Below, one piece after another: positions 32,582 through 43,115 of a stretch of DNA of 64,000 bases. Position numbers and translations under genes: made by a program. The stretch is from Conus ventricosus (Eukaryota; Mollusca; Gastropoda; Neogastropoda; Conidae): the NCBI GenBank assembly GCA_018398815.1, contig CM031601.1:34732804-34796803 (forward strand). Reading direction: 5' to 3'. Numbering within the stretch: the first letter of the stretch is position 1; the number at the start of each line of letters is the position of its first letter. Under the pieces are notes generated by a model that did no database searches, was not told the DNA's origin, and was given only the letters and a program-made list of their open reading frames with translations.

Positions 32582-33276
32582 GTGAAGGGCTCTGACTGTC
32601 TCTCTCTTTTCGCGGAGTACCTGTTTAGTTCTGTCGGTTTTGTATTCATTTAGTTGTTTGTCGTGTTTGTTTGTGGGTGGTTGGCTGGTTGACTTAGCGT
32701 GAAGGGAGTCTTTTTGTGCCTGAGGGAACATCTGGTGTGACTCGGGAGTCGAGGGGGGTCGACCGCGTCCAGACCTCCTTTCCGCCGGGTACCTCACGCA
32801 GGTACGGCCGTAAGTCTTGCCCTTTTTGTTGCCGCTCAGTCTTCCATTCCTGTTTTGTATTTTGCCAGTTCTTGTTTTTTTTTTTCTCACCGGTTATTGA
32901 GTATAGGGGTTGTATCGGACGTTAGTGTCATTTTTTTTCCCTCTCTCCGGGTTCCGTCTGCTGTTTGTTTTTCCGGCCAGCCCCACGCACTGTTGCTCGT
33001 GCTGTGGAGCGCGGTGTTGCCAGAGTGGGGGCAGCCGGACATAGTTGGTTTTTTTTTGGTTTTTTTTTTGGTGAGCCCCACCGCACTGTTGCCGTGTTGT
33101 AGAGCGCGGTGTTGCCAGAGTGGGAGCAGCCGAACTTGTCCGCACACACGCCCCACACACACCCCTACACACATATACACACACCCCTAAAATATTTTTT
33201 TCAAGTGGAATTGTCTTTCCCCTGTATTTGTAATGTAGGATATAGTTGTTTATGGCAACGTCCGGTTTCTGGTGGT

Positions 33277-34620
33277 ATGGCGACGCGGGCGTCGAAGAAG
33301 AAGGGTATTCAAAATGTTACTGTAGTCCCTACTATTAGTACCAGTACTTCGACTACGGTAACTTCTACTTATTCCAGTGCTATAGCAGGTAGTCCAGCGA
33401 GTACTTTCACTTCTTCTTCGCTAGGGGGTTTTCCTGCTGAGACCCGACTGGCACTTCCGCTCGGAAGCGTCAGAGTATAGCGAAGCAATTGGGGCTTCTG
33501 TTGAGTTTGCAGAAACCAAAGCCCCCCATTCTCCATGCTTCCCCCCGTAAGGAGTATGCCCCGGGGACTTCCCCATGGGAAGTCGAGACCCAAGGGACGG
33601 GTCAGACGGGTCATCCTCCAGTGTCGGGAGTGGTGAATCCCTCCCAGGACATCCCTCTGTCCTGATGTTCCTAGAGCAGCAGCGACGAGAAGAGGCTGCC
33701 AGACAGGAGGATCAGCGTAGGGAAGAGGCGGGTCAGCGTAGGGAAGAGGCTGCTCAGCGTAGGAGAGGCTGCTCAGCGTAGGGAGGAGGCTGCCAGACGG
33801 AGGATCGGCGTAGGGAAGAGGCTGCCAGGCAGGGAAGCCCCTCCGTAGGGAAGAACTAAAACAGGATGGGGCTCTGCGTAGGGAGGAGATGGAACAACTT
33901 CTTTCGCGGTCTCCCGCATCTGTAAATCGGGGGTTGATCGACAGGCAAGCGATAGAGTTAGAGGCCCCAAAATTAAGCTCCAGAGTTCAGACCTAGTGAA
34001 GACATTGATATGTTCTTAGAGCATTTTGACAAGGTTGCTAGTTCATACCAATTGTCTGAGGAACAAAAGGCTATGCACCTTTTTTCTGGATTAAACTGGT
34101 GCTGCAAGGGGGGTGTGTGCTCACCTAAAAGAAGGTGCGTCCCTTTTACAGACATGCAGTTGGCTCTGCGTAAGCGTTTCCACCTTACCCCAGAGACGTA
34201 CAGGGGGAAGTTCAGGTCCTGAAGAAAATAACGACGAGACCTTCGTGCAGTTTGGTGATAGGCTGCGCAAAACGCTAGGGAAATGGCTCAGTTGGGTAAG
34301 TTGGAGCTGGAGGATCTGATCCTCATTGAACAGCTCACCAACACTGTGTCCCCCGAGTTGAGGATCCGGATAGGCGAGACAGCACCTCAGGATTTCGCGG
34401 CTGCGATTCACACCGCTGAGGTGTTTGCTGAAGCCCGCAGGGCTTAAGGGGATCGCCCAGATACGGGGAGGAAGCCCTCCACAGGATTTAGTGGCAATAA
34501 GGCGCCGACGACTGCTAGCGGGTTGAACAAGGCAGGCAGTTCATCGGGGATTTCAGCACCCCGGTTCTGTTTTCTTTGTGGTCGTTCCCGGCCACATTAG
34601 GGAAAAATTGCCCTAAAGCC
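33277..34620 (+). pseudogene. LTR retrotransposon gag (frameshifted)
   Basis: The likely start is ATG at 33277, followed by MATRASKKKGIQN and a Ser/Thr-rich stretch to 33480. The next frame encodes an Arg/Glu-rich segment with repeats of RREEA (33665-33850), probably coiled coil. A capsid-like part follows: DMFLEHFDKVASSYQLSEEQ near 34005-34070, then RKRFHLTPETYRGKF near 34170-34215 and DETFVQFGDRLRKTLG near 34225-34280. A zinc knuckle with CFLCGRS...H...KNC is at about 34566-34617. Gag packages the RNA and forms the particle. Several indels and stops break it. The start is chosen because a basic N-terminus follows it and a long untranslated leader follows the PBS. Confidence 0.8.
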
Positions 34621-34689
34621 GCTGGTAGCATGGGGGTAGTCTTTCCAGCATCCTCGCGCCCGGGTAACGTGGGGTCCATCCAAGCTTCT

Positions 34690-35100
34690 GGTGGTACAGA
34701 GTGTCCAGTGTTTCTTTCTGTTGTGGTTCATCCTTGGGCGCACCATCAGGGGTTCGGGAGCATCAACACTCTTTGTGGATAAGGATTTAGTTTCCCCTAA
34801 GGCCCGGCGGGGGCGCCAGTTACGATGTGTGCGGGTTGGGAGGGTGGTTTTACCTCCACCCGTCCTTCAGTACTCGTTTCTATTTTCCACCCCCTACTTT
34901 TGTGGCGAAGTATGGGCCATCGCGGTGGAGCGACCCCTGTATCCCTTATCATAGGGAATACTAAACACCTTCGCAGACGGAAAGCAGTCAGTCCGTGTCT
35001 AAAGGATTTGCCCGTACAGGCGTGTGTGGGAGTCACCACACGCGCCAAAGCTAAGAAGCAGGAAACAGAAATTGCGTCCGTTCTTCAAACCGATCTCTGA
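34690..35100 (+). pseudogene. LTR retrotransposon protease region
   Basis: GSGASTLFVDKDLV is read at about 34755-34796, matching the DSGA active-site loop of retropepsins with the catalytic Asp replaced by Gly (GGT/GTT context). The C-terminal flank with a PLYPLIIGN-like phrase is at about 34930-34965, typical of the protease end. A basic linker with GVTTRAKAKKQE follows near 35030-35065. The protease would cut Gag-Pol. As written it is inactive and broken by indels near 34800-34950. Directly after this linker comes sequence leading into integrase, not RT. Confidence 0.7.
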
Positions 35101-35713
35101 CGAGGTTCTGGCAAGGGCCGATCCTGCTAGCATATCCGTCTTCAGGCCAGGGACTTGGATGTCCAACGCTACGACAACTGTGGATCGTCCCCCTCAGTCG
35201 GCCCGACACGCCAAGGTGAGCTTCAAGCTCCACAAGGGATCCTCTTTAGGGTTTTCACTCAGGCAGATCGTGTGGCCAAAAGCTGTTGTTCCCCAAAGCT
35301 TGAGAGAGTCTGTTCTCCGGCAGGCCCACGATTCCCCCATGGCAGGGTCATATGGGCTCCAAGCGGACTCTCGAGCGAGTAAGACAAGACTTCTTTTGGC
35401 CAGGGGTGAACTCACAGGTTAGGCATACTGCCGCAGTTTTCGATGTCTGCCAACGGACAACGCCTAGGGTCGCTTGAAGGCTGTTCCCATAGGGTCAGTG
35501 CCAGGGTTGGGGAAACCATTCAGCAAAGGTTGGGGTCGAAACCCGGTGGGACCCATTAATCCTCCATCCGGTCGCGGTCACCGCTACACTTCGGGAGTGG
35601 TAGAATCTGCGAGTCGATACCAGAGGCTGTCCCGCTTTTGGACTTATCGTGCCCCTACTGTTGCTGAATCTCTCAGGGAGATTTGGACGCGCACTGGCGT
35701 GCCAAGAAGAAGT
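35100..35713 (+). pseudogene. Integrase N-terminal zinc domain and partial core
   Basis: An upstream linker has HKGILFRVFTQADRV near 35230-35275. The zinc domain follows: VVPQSLRESVLRQAHDSPMA near 35285-35343 gives the first His. After a 1-nt shift, a HMGSKRTLERVRQDFFWPG stretch gives the second His (35347-35405). DVCQR near 35442-35456 is the remainder of the C-x2-C pair. The catalytic core begins with PPSGRGHRY near 35561-35590 and reaches GVPRR near 35697-35712. There the integrase stops, before its second catalytic Asp, and RNase H sequence begins. Integrase would insert the DNA copy. The truncation makes this copy non-functional. Confidence 0.8.
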
Positions 35714-35896
35714 AAAGGCCGGAAGTTTGTACTGGAGAGCGATCATCATCCTCTCCAGTGCCTGGACCGGATCCGGCCAGTCAGTCATCGACTCATGGGT
35801 TGGGCAGTGGGAAAAATGCAGAGTCATGCGTTCACTTTCCGTATATCAAGGGTTCCTGTAATACGGATGCTGACTATCTTAGTCGAGCTCCGTAGT
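35714..35896 (+). pseudogene. RNase H C-terminal part at the end of pol
   Basis: GRKFVLESDHHPLQCL at about 35719-35766 matches the end of the gypsy RT-RNase H region (the 'tDHxPL' motif). The sequence then runs through SHRLMGWA and SHAFTFR (35785-35842). An adjacent frame gives the terminal DADYLSRAP and a TAG stop at about 35868-35896. About 350 bp of apparently untranslated sequence lie between the stop and the polypurine tract. The upstream RT and most of the RNase H are missing. Confidence 0.8.
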
Positions 35897-36234
35897 CAGC
35901 ACATTGGAAAATCGGTCAGAGGGACACTTCCCCTCACCAGGGTTAATCCCCTTTTTGGTCTCTGTATCAGGTTGTAGTGACAGTTTTCACTTCAGTGATG
36001 TTAAGGTAGTGAATCACCAATGGTTCGGAAATTTTTACTTTCATGGGGGGAAGGTTCGCTTAGTTGTTGTAAATGTAGTATTATGTATTTCTCGGTGTGA
36101 TTCTATCGTAGAATGTTTGTATTGGATTCCTCGTACTCTGTCGGCACAGAGGTTGGGGTTTGGTCCCATTTTTGTGAATTTGCACATGCGTCAAGGTTCA
36201 AAGGGGCACTGTATCTCAGGAAACAGATGCTTTT
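35897..36234 (+). other. Untranslated 3' region of the LTR element
   Basis: No integrase C-terminus, envelope gene or other domain is seen between the pol stop and the polypurine tract. Short frames here have no recognisable features. Confidence 0.5.
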
Positions 36235-36246
36235 AGAAGGGGGGTT
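36235..36246 (+). promoter_or_regulatory. Polypurine tract
   Basis: agaaggggggtt lies directly upstream of the 3' LTR (TGTCACGAG at 36247). It is the expected primer for plus-strand synthesis. Confidence 0.85.
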
Positions 36247-37675
36247 TGTCACGAGTTTGTCACGAGGCCTACGACGTTTGACCCATCTAGGGGGGCGGAA
36301 TTATTTATTTGTTTATTGTCGTTGCTGTTGTCGTGTATCCGTCCCTTAATGTGGCTTGTGGTGCGGTTGCACCTTGGGGTAGTTCAGCTCAACTTCGGTT
36401 TGCTTTCTCTCTCTCTCTCTCTTATTCCACTGCCCGTGCTATTCATCCTGTAGGTTCACGGTGGCTGGTACCTTTCTCGCGAACTTTCTGTCTATCGGCC
36501 TCTCGCCTGTCTTTTTACCTGTCGCACGTGCTTCATTTCTTTTAGTTTGAAGTATGCTCACTCTGTGACGCAGCGTGGCCCTGTTGGCCGCCATCGCTGA
36601 GGGAGGTTTTTCTCTTGACCGAGCGGAAGATGTCTCTGGGGAGCGCCTGCTCTGGTCTTGGTTCTTCACCGTATCATCGAGGGGAAAAGTCGGTATCTTC
36701 AATTCCTACAGTCGGCCTTAGGAGAGGACATCACTTCTTCTTTTCCGCATCTGCACTTCTGTCCTCTCGACTGGACAGAGGGCAGAGAGAGTCGTTTGAC
36801 CCCCCTCTTCTGGGTCACCCACGGTAGCTGCTACCCTTTTTTTTCCCCCCTCCCGGGGGCTTCACCCGGATCTGGACTGGTTGGTTTCCACGTGCTGGTT
36901 GAGGCCACGCTCTGGCTGGACCGCGGACTGGATGGTGCCACGTGCTGGTTGAGGCCACGCTCTGGGTGGGACCGCGGACTGGATGGGCCACGGTGGTTGA
37001 GGCCACGCTCTGGCTGGGAGCGGACTGGATGGTGCCACGCGCTGTTGAGGCCACGCTCTGGTCGGGGGCGCGGACTGGTAGAAAAGCCGCCGGCTTGGGC
37101 TGGCCGGGGCCCGATCCCCGGGCCAGGACTCCCTAAAAACGCCACGTTTTTTCCCCCCCCCCCCCCCTCCGGGACGCGCTCTTCATGCCTGTTGGTGTCG
37201 AGGGGGGGCGGCTTTGAGCGAACTCCCTCAAAACCAACCGGTCGGAGCACTAGTGCGACAGGGTGTCCAGTAGACTTGACGAGGAGGGGTGGGAGGCACT
37301 CCCAGGTGTGGAAGGGATGGATGCTGGAAATGTTTCTTTATAATTGTGAAAATGTCATTTGCAGGAAAGTGTAATGTGAGTTGTGTACGTTCGTATGGTG
37401 AAATGTTTATTTATAATTGGCATGTTGTGTGTGTTTGGGAAAATGCTTGATTTTGGATTGGTGCATGTTGTTTTGCTTGGAATGCTTGATTGTGATTGTG
37501 CATGTTGTGTGTGTTGGAATGCTTATTTTGACTGTGTGTGTTGGTGTTAATAAATGGGGTGTTGTATCGAATCTTTCTCGTGTGGGCTTTTTGCGAGGGT
37601 GTGAGGTCCAGCACTCCTTCACTCCCATCTAGACCGATCCTGTCAGGGCAGACCGCCATGGGGTCGGTCGTGACA
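36247..37675 (+). repeat. 3' LTR
   Basis: 1429 bp, homologous to 31109-32559 from end to end. The first 600 bp differ from the 5' LTR at few sites. From about 36820 to 37620 many 1-nt indels appear, with a texture like the indel-rich satellite that follows, so they may be consensus errors. AATAAA is at 37549-37554. Confidence 0.95.
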
Positions 37676-37915
37676 ATGAGCCCCGTCATAGAACACATGG
37701 GGTATTATCAGTGAGGCACAACAGGCGCCACCTGTTGACCTAATCCAACCCCGTCCTGGTAGGAACATCGCCAGTTGGTCCGGGACTGCTTATTCTGCAG
37801 CTAACCCCCATAGCTGAGGCCGTTTCCCCTATCCGCCACCATTGGGGACCCGCCGGTTGGGGATGGTCCGACCCCGCTACTGAATTGGAACGCAGCCTGG
37901 TCCCGGATGGTGTAG
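37676..37915. repeat. Segment C, copy 1, right part
   Basis: This resumes with atgagccccgtcatagaaca and continues through ggtaggaacatcgccagttg to gcagcctggtcccggatgg. Together with 30650-31108 it makes about 699 bp, the same length as copy 2. Confidence 0.9.
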
Positions 37916-40900
37916 AAGTGAGAGGAAGGAACATTGTGTCGGTGGGAAGAATGGACTGTGGGTGTTCAGTGGAGGAAGGGGAAGTGGTGTTCTCTGAGAG
38001 GAAGGTCTCATGTGTTTCAATGTGAGGAGGGACTTGGTGTATTTCTGAGAGGAGGGACTGGGTGTTCTCTGGAAAAAATGGACTGAGGTGTTTTATGGGA
38101 GGAAGGGACTGTGTGTTTTCTGGAGGAAGGGACTGTGGTATTTTCAGTTGAGGAATGGAACTGTGGTGTTTCTGAGAGGAAGGACTGTGGTGTTCTCTGG
38201 GAGGAAGGACTGTGGTGTTTCAGGGAGGAAGGGACTGGGTGTTCAGTTGGAGGAAGGGACTGTGGGTTTTTTCAGGAGGAAGGGACTGACGTGTTTTCTG
38301 GGAGAAGGGGCTGTGGTGATCTTCTGAAAATGTCTGTGGTGTTTTAGTGGGAGGAAGGGACAGTGTTTTCTGGAGGAAGGACTGTCGTGTTTTCTGGGAG
38401 GAAGGGACTGTGGTGTTCTCTGAAAAAATGGACTGTGTTGTTCTCTGGGAGAAGGGACTGTTTGTTTATCTACTTGAAAAAATGACTTGTGGTGTTCAGT
38501 GGGAGAAGGAAACTGTGATGTTTTCCGGAGGAAGGGGCTGTGGTTTTCATTGAGAAAGGATCAGTGATGTTTTCTGGGAAAGAAACGGGCTTTGGTGTTC
38601 CCTGTGGAGTTTCATTGAGAGGAAGGGACTGGTGGTGTTTTAGTGGGGGGAAGGGACTGTGGTGTTCAGTGGGTGGAACGTGGCTGTGGTGTTCAGTGGG
38701 ACGAAGGGCTGTGGTGACAGTGGAGGAAGGACTGTGGAGTTCATGGTGGAACGGCTGTGGAAAATTCAGTGGGAGGAAGGACTGTGGTGTTCAGTGGAGG
38801 AACGGTTACTTCTTGCGATTAGCGGGAGGAAGGACTGTGATGTTCTCGGGAGGACAGGACTGTGTGTTGCGTGGAAGAACGGCCATTGGTGTTCAATGAG
38901 GAAGGGGCTGGGTGTTCTTCTGAGAGGAAGAGACCTTGTTTGTTCAATGTGAGGAGGGACTGTGGTGTTTTCTGAGAGGTAGGGACGGTGGTGTTCTCTG
39001 GGAGGAAGGGACTGTGTGTTTTTCTGAGAGGAAGGGACTTGTGTTTAGTGGAGGAAGGGACTGTGGTGTTTTCTGATAGGAAGGGACTGTAGTGTTATCT
39101 GAGAGGAAAGGGAACTGTGGTGTTTAGTGTGAAGAAGGGACTGTGGTGTTTTCTGAGAGGAAGGGACTGTGGTGTTCATGGGAGGAAGGGACTGTGTGTT
39201 TTCTGGAGGAAGGACTGTGGTGCTTTCCGGGGATGAAGGGACTGGACGTGTTTTATTTCTGGGAGGAAAGGCTGGGTGTTGTCTGAAAAAATGGAATGTG
39301 GTTTCAGTGGGAAGGAAGAACGGGATGTTTCTTCTGGGAGGAACGGGCTGAGGTGTTCATGGGAGGAAGGGACTGTATGTGTTCGGTGGGAGGAACGGAT
39401 TCTGGCGTTTAGCCGGAGGAAGGACTGTGATGTTCTCTGGAGGACGGACTGTGGACGTTTGAGTTGAGGAAGGAACTGTTGTGTTTGAGTGGGAAGAATG
39501 GACTGGTGTGATCAATGTGAAGGAAGGGAACTGGGTGTTTTCTGAGATTAAGTGACTGTGTGTTCTCATGGGAGAAGGGACTGTTGGTTTTTCCTGGTAG
39601 GAAGGGGCTGTGGTGTGCAGTAGAGAAAAGGACTGTGGTGTTTTTTTATTCGAGGAAGAACTGTGGTGTTCAAGTGGAGGAGGAACTGTGGTGTTCTCTC
39701 AGGGAGGATGGGACTGTGGTGTTTTCTGGGAGGAAGGAACTGTGGTGTTCAGTGGAGAAAGACTGTGGTGTTTTCTGGGAGAAGGGACTGTGGTGTATCT
39801 CAGTGAGGAAGGGACTGAGGTGTTTACTCGGAAGGAAAGGGGCTGTGGTGTTCAGTGGGAGAAGGGACTGTGGTGTTTTCTGAGAGGAAGGGACTGTGGT
39901 GTTCATCAGGAGGAAGGGGGCTTGTTCTCAGGAGGATGGGACTGTGGTTTTCTCACACAGGGAGGAAGGAGCTATTGTCTTCATGGAAGGAAGGACTGTG
40001 GTGTTTTCTGGGAGGAAGGGACTGTGGAGTTCACTGGGAGGACAGGACTGTGTGTTGAGTTGGGGGGGGGTGGGGGGAGAGGAAGGAACTGTTGTGTTCA
40101 GTGGGAGGAAGGGAGTGTGGTGTTCTCAGGGAGGAAGGGGCTGTGGTGTTTAGCGGATGAAGGGCTAGTGGGTTTATGAAAGGAAGGGGCTGTGGGTGTT
40201 TATTGGGAGGAAAGGGCTGTGGTGTTTAGTGGGAGAAAGGAGCTATTGTGTTTAGTGTGAGTAAGGAACTGTGGTGTTTTCTGGAGTATAGGGCTGTGTT
40301 TTTTCAGGGAGGAAGGGCTGTGGTTCAGTGGGAGGGACGTGTAGTTTTTTCAGGGAGGAAAGGAACTGAGGTGTTCAATGGGAGGAAAACAGTGATGTTT
40401 TCTGGAGAAAGGGGCTATGGTGTTATTCTGGAGAAGGGGCAAGCTGTGGTGTTTCAGAGGGAGGAAGGAACTTGTGGTGTTCAGTGGGAGGAAGGAACTG
40501 TGGTTGTTTTTCTTGGAGGAAGGAACTGTGGTGTTTCAGTGGGAGGAAGGAACTGTGATGTTTTCTGGGAGGAAGGGTCTGTGGTGTTCAGTGGAGGAAG
40601 AACTGTGTGTTTTCCTTGAGGAAGGAACTGTGGTTTTCAGTTGGAGAAAGGACTGTGGGGGATCCAAGGGGCAGAGATGACCTGTGATGTTTTCTGGGAA
40701 GGAACGGGCTGTGGTGTTTAGTGTGAGGAAGGGACTGTGGAGTTTCGGTGGGAGAACGATTCTGGCGTAAGCCGAGAAGGGACAGTGATTTCTCTGGGAG
40801 GACAGACTGAGGTGTTGAGTGTGAGAAGGAACTGTTGTGTTGAGTGGGAAAGAATGGACTGTTGTGTTTCAAATGTAGGAAGGGACTGTGGTGTTCATGT

Positions 40901-42313
40901 GAGGAAGGGACTGAGGTGTGTTCTGAGAGGAAGGGACTGGTGGTGTTCTCTGGGAGGAAGGGACTGTGAATGTTTTCCTGGGAGAAGGGAACTGTGTTTT
41001 TAGTGGGAGGAAGGGACTTTTGTGTTTTCTGGGAGGAAGGGACTGTGGTGTTTTTTGGGAGAAGGGTACGTCGAGATGCGGGAGGAAGGGCTGTGTTGTT
41101 CTCTGAAAAAATGGACGTGGTGGTGTGTTTCAGTGGGGAGAAGAACAGTGATCGTTCTTGGGAGGAACGGGCTGTGAGTTCTGTGGGAGGAAGGAACGTG
41201 GTGTATCAGCAGTGGAAAGGAACGGGCATGTTGGTGATTCATGGGAGGAAGACTGTGTGTTCAGTGAGAGGAAGGGACTGTGGTGTTCAGTGGGAGGAAG
41301 GACTGTGGTGTTCCAGTGGGTGGAAACGGGCTGTGGGGTTCAAGTGGGAGGAAGGAACTGTGGTGTTCGGTGGAGGAAGAGACGTGTGGATTCAGTGGGG
41401 AGGAGGAACTGTGGTGTCAGTGGGAGTAGGGACTATCGTGTATAGTGCTAGGAATGAAACTGTGGTGTTTAAGTGGGAGGAAGGGACAGTGAATGTTCTC
41501 TGGGAGGAAGGACTGTGGGTTCAGTGGGAGGAAGGAACCGTGTTGGTCAGTGGGAGGAAGGGACTGTGATGTCTCTGGGAGAAAGAAACTGTTGTGTTGA
41601 GTGATAGAAGAACAGTGGTTTCAGTGAGGAAGGGTACTGGTGGTGTTGCTCTGGGAGGAAGGAGGACTGTTGGGCCTTATGGGAGGAAGTGACTGTGATG
41701 TTTAGTGGGAGGAAGGGACTGTGGGGTGTTCTCTGGGAGTAAGGGACTGGTGGTGTACAGAGGGAGGAAGGGACTGTGTGTTCTCATGGAGAAGGACAGT
41801 GGTGATCGTGGGAGTAAGGACTGTTTTTGGATGTTCTCTGGGAAGGAAGGACTGTGGTGTATCAGTGGGAGGAAGGAACTGTGGTGACAGTGGAGGAAGG
41901 GACTGTGATGTTCTCTGGGAGGAAAGAAACTGTTGTTTTTGATGATCGGAAGGAACTGTGGTGTTCAGTGGGGAGGAAGGGACTGTTGGTGTTTCTCTGG
42001 GAGGAAGGACTGTGGTGCTTAGTGGGAGGAAGGACTGTGGTGTTAGTGGAGGAAGGGACTGTGTGTTCTCTGGGAGGAAGGACAGTGGTGTTCAGTGGGA
42101 GAAGGGACTGTGTGTTCTCTGGGAGGAAGGACTGTGGTTTCATTGGGAGAAGGAACTGGGTGTTCCTTGGGAGGAGGGCTGTGTGATTTTCAGTGGAGGA
42201 AGGAACTGAGGTGTTCAGAGGGAGGAAGTAACTGTGTGTTCAGTGGGAGGAAGGAAACTGTGGAGTATTCTGGGAGAAGTGACTGTGGTGTTCAGGGGGA
42301 GGAAGGAACTGTG
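37916..42313. repeat. Satellite B block 3
   Basis: 26-bp units with many indels. Marker units (attctggcgtttagccgga type) are at about 38803-38830, 39397-39417 and 40758-40775. Variant units with ctgaaaaaatggactg occur near 38430, 39287 and 41103. Confidence 0.9.
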
Positions 42314-43115
42314 GTATTCTCTTGTTTGATGAGACTTAGATGTAAATGTCAGCATTTCCATCCTTAGCGATACACTTTGAAACATGTGTCAGTCTGTTTA
42401 ATGATGTGCACAGTTGTGTTCTCTGCTTGCCACAAGTTGTGGATCTCTTGCTTGCCAAGACAGTCCGTCGCTCAGTACGTGTTGCGTGTCACAACAGACA
42501 GAGGCCTGGACACAAGGCTGCTGCTGATCACCTACCCTGTCAAACGGTGATCAATAGCCCTGGAATACGTTTTAGGACAGACCCATGACAGGCATGCACC
42601 ACCCCCCTCCCCCCCACACAGACCACACCACACACTTAAAGAACGTGCGCGCGCACACTCTCACACAAGCAAGCGCCGCGCGCCCGCTTGCCCGCGCACT
42701 GACACACACTCACCCACACACACACACACAACACACACACACACACACACACACAACACAGGCGCGCGCGCGCGCGTGCACTCATAACACAAGTATTGCC
42801 GCATAATCGCAGGTGCAAGGAAAAGCAGTGCTTTTTGAGTTTCTTTAAGGACAGTTTTAAGTGATCGGGGGAAGTCATTTGGAGCAGGAGGGGTGACAAA
42901 AGCTGCCAACAGACAGCCGCCAATACCACAGACACTTGATTGCAACACACTGACATGGCCTCGTTCAACACTCGCCAATGATCCGCCCTCTCCCCCTCAT
43001 ATCCCCCTCCCCCCCCTCGTCCCTGTCCCCTTCTTTTCCCTACCCCCTCAAGGTTTTCGAGAAAATTGAAGTTCTAAGTACGTGAAAGCCATGGATCGCG
43101 GCCGAGTTCGGTGTT
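42314..43115. repeat. Segment D, copy 2
   Basis: Homologous to 27522-28258 in the same order and orientation, about 800 bp. It carries a short local duplication of cttgcttgccacaag/ttgccaagac (about 42425-42465) not seen in the other copies. Confidence 0.85.

Larger units (their letters stand above)
31109..37675 (+). mobile_element. Ty3/gypsy-type LTR retrotransposon, internally deleted, PR-INT-RH order
   Basis: A complete insertion of 6567 bp: 5' LTR 31109-32559, internal region 32560-36246 and 3' LTR 36247-37675. The termini are TGTCACGA...TCGTGACA. The target duplication is atgag (31104-31108 and 37676-37680). Uninterrupted C copies at 55910 and 61471 show a single atgag at the same place, which proves the insertion. 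The internal order is PBS, gag, zinc knuckle, protease, integrase N-part, RNase H C-terminus with stop, then polypurine tract. RT motifs are absent. RNase H lying after integrase suggests the Gmr1-like pol order with an internal deletion. Reading frames are broken in many places. It could move only with help in trans. Confidence 0.9.

Noticed and set aside
35897..36234. An envelope gene in the LTR element
   Set aside because: No signal peptide, membrane segment or long frame lies between the pol stop and the polypurine tract.
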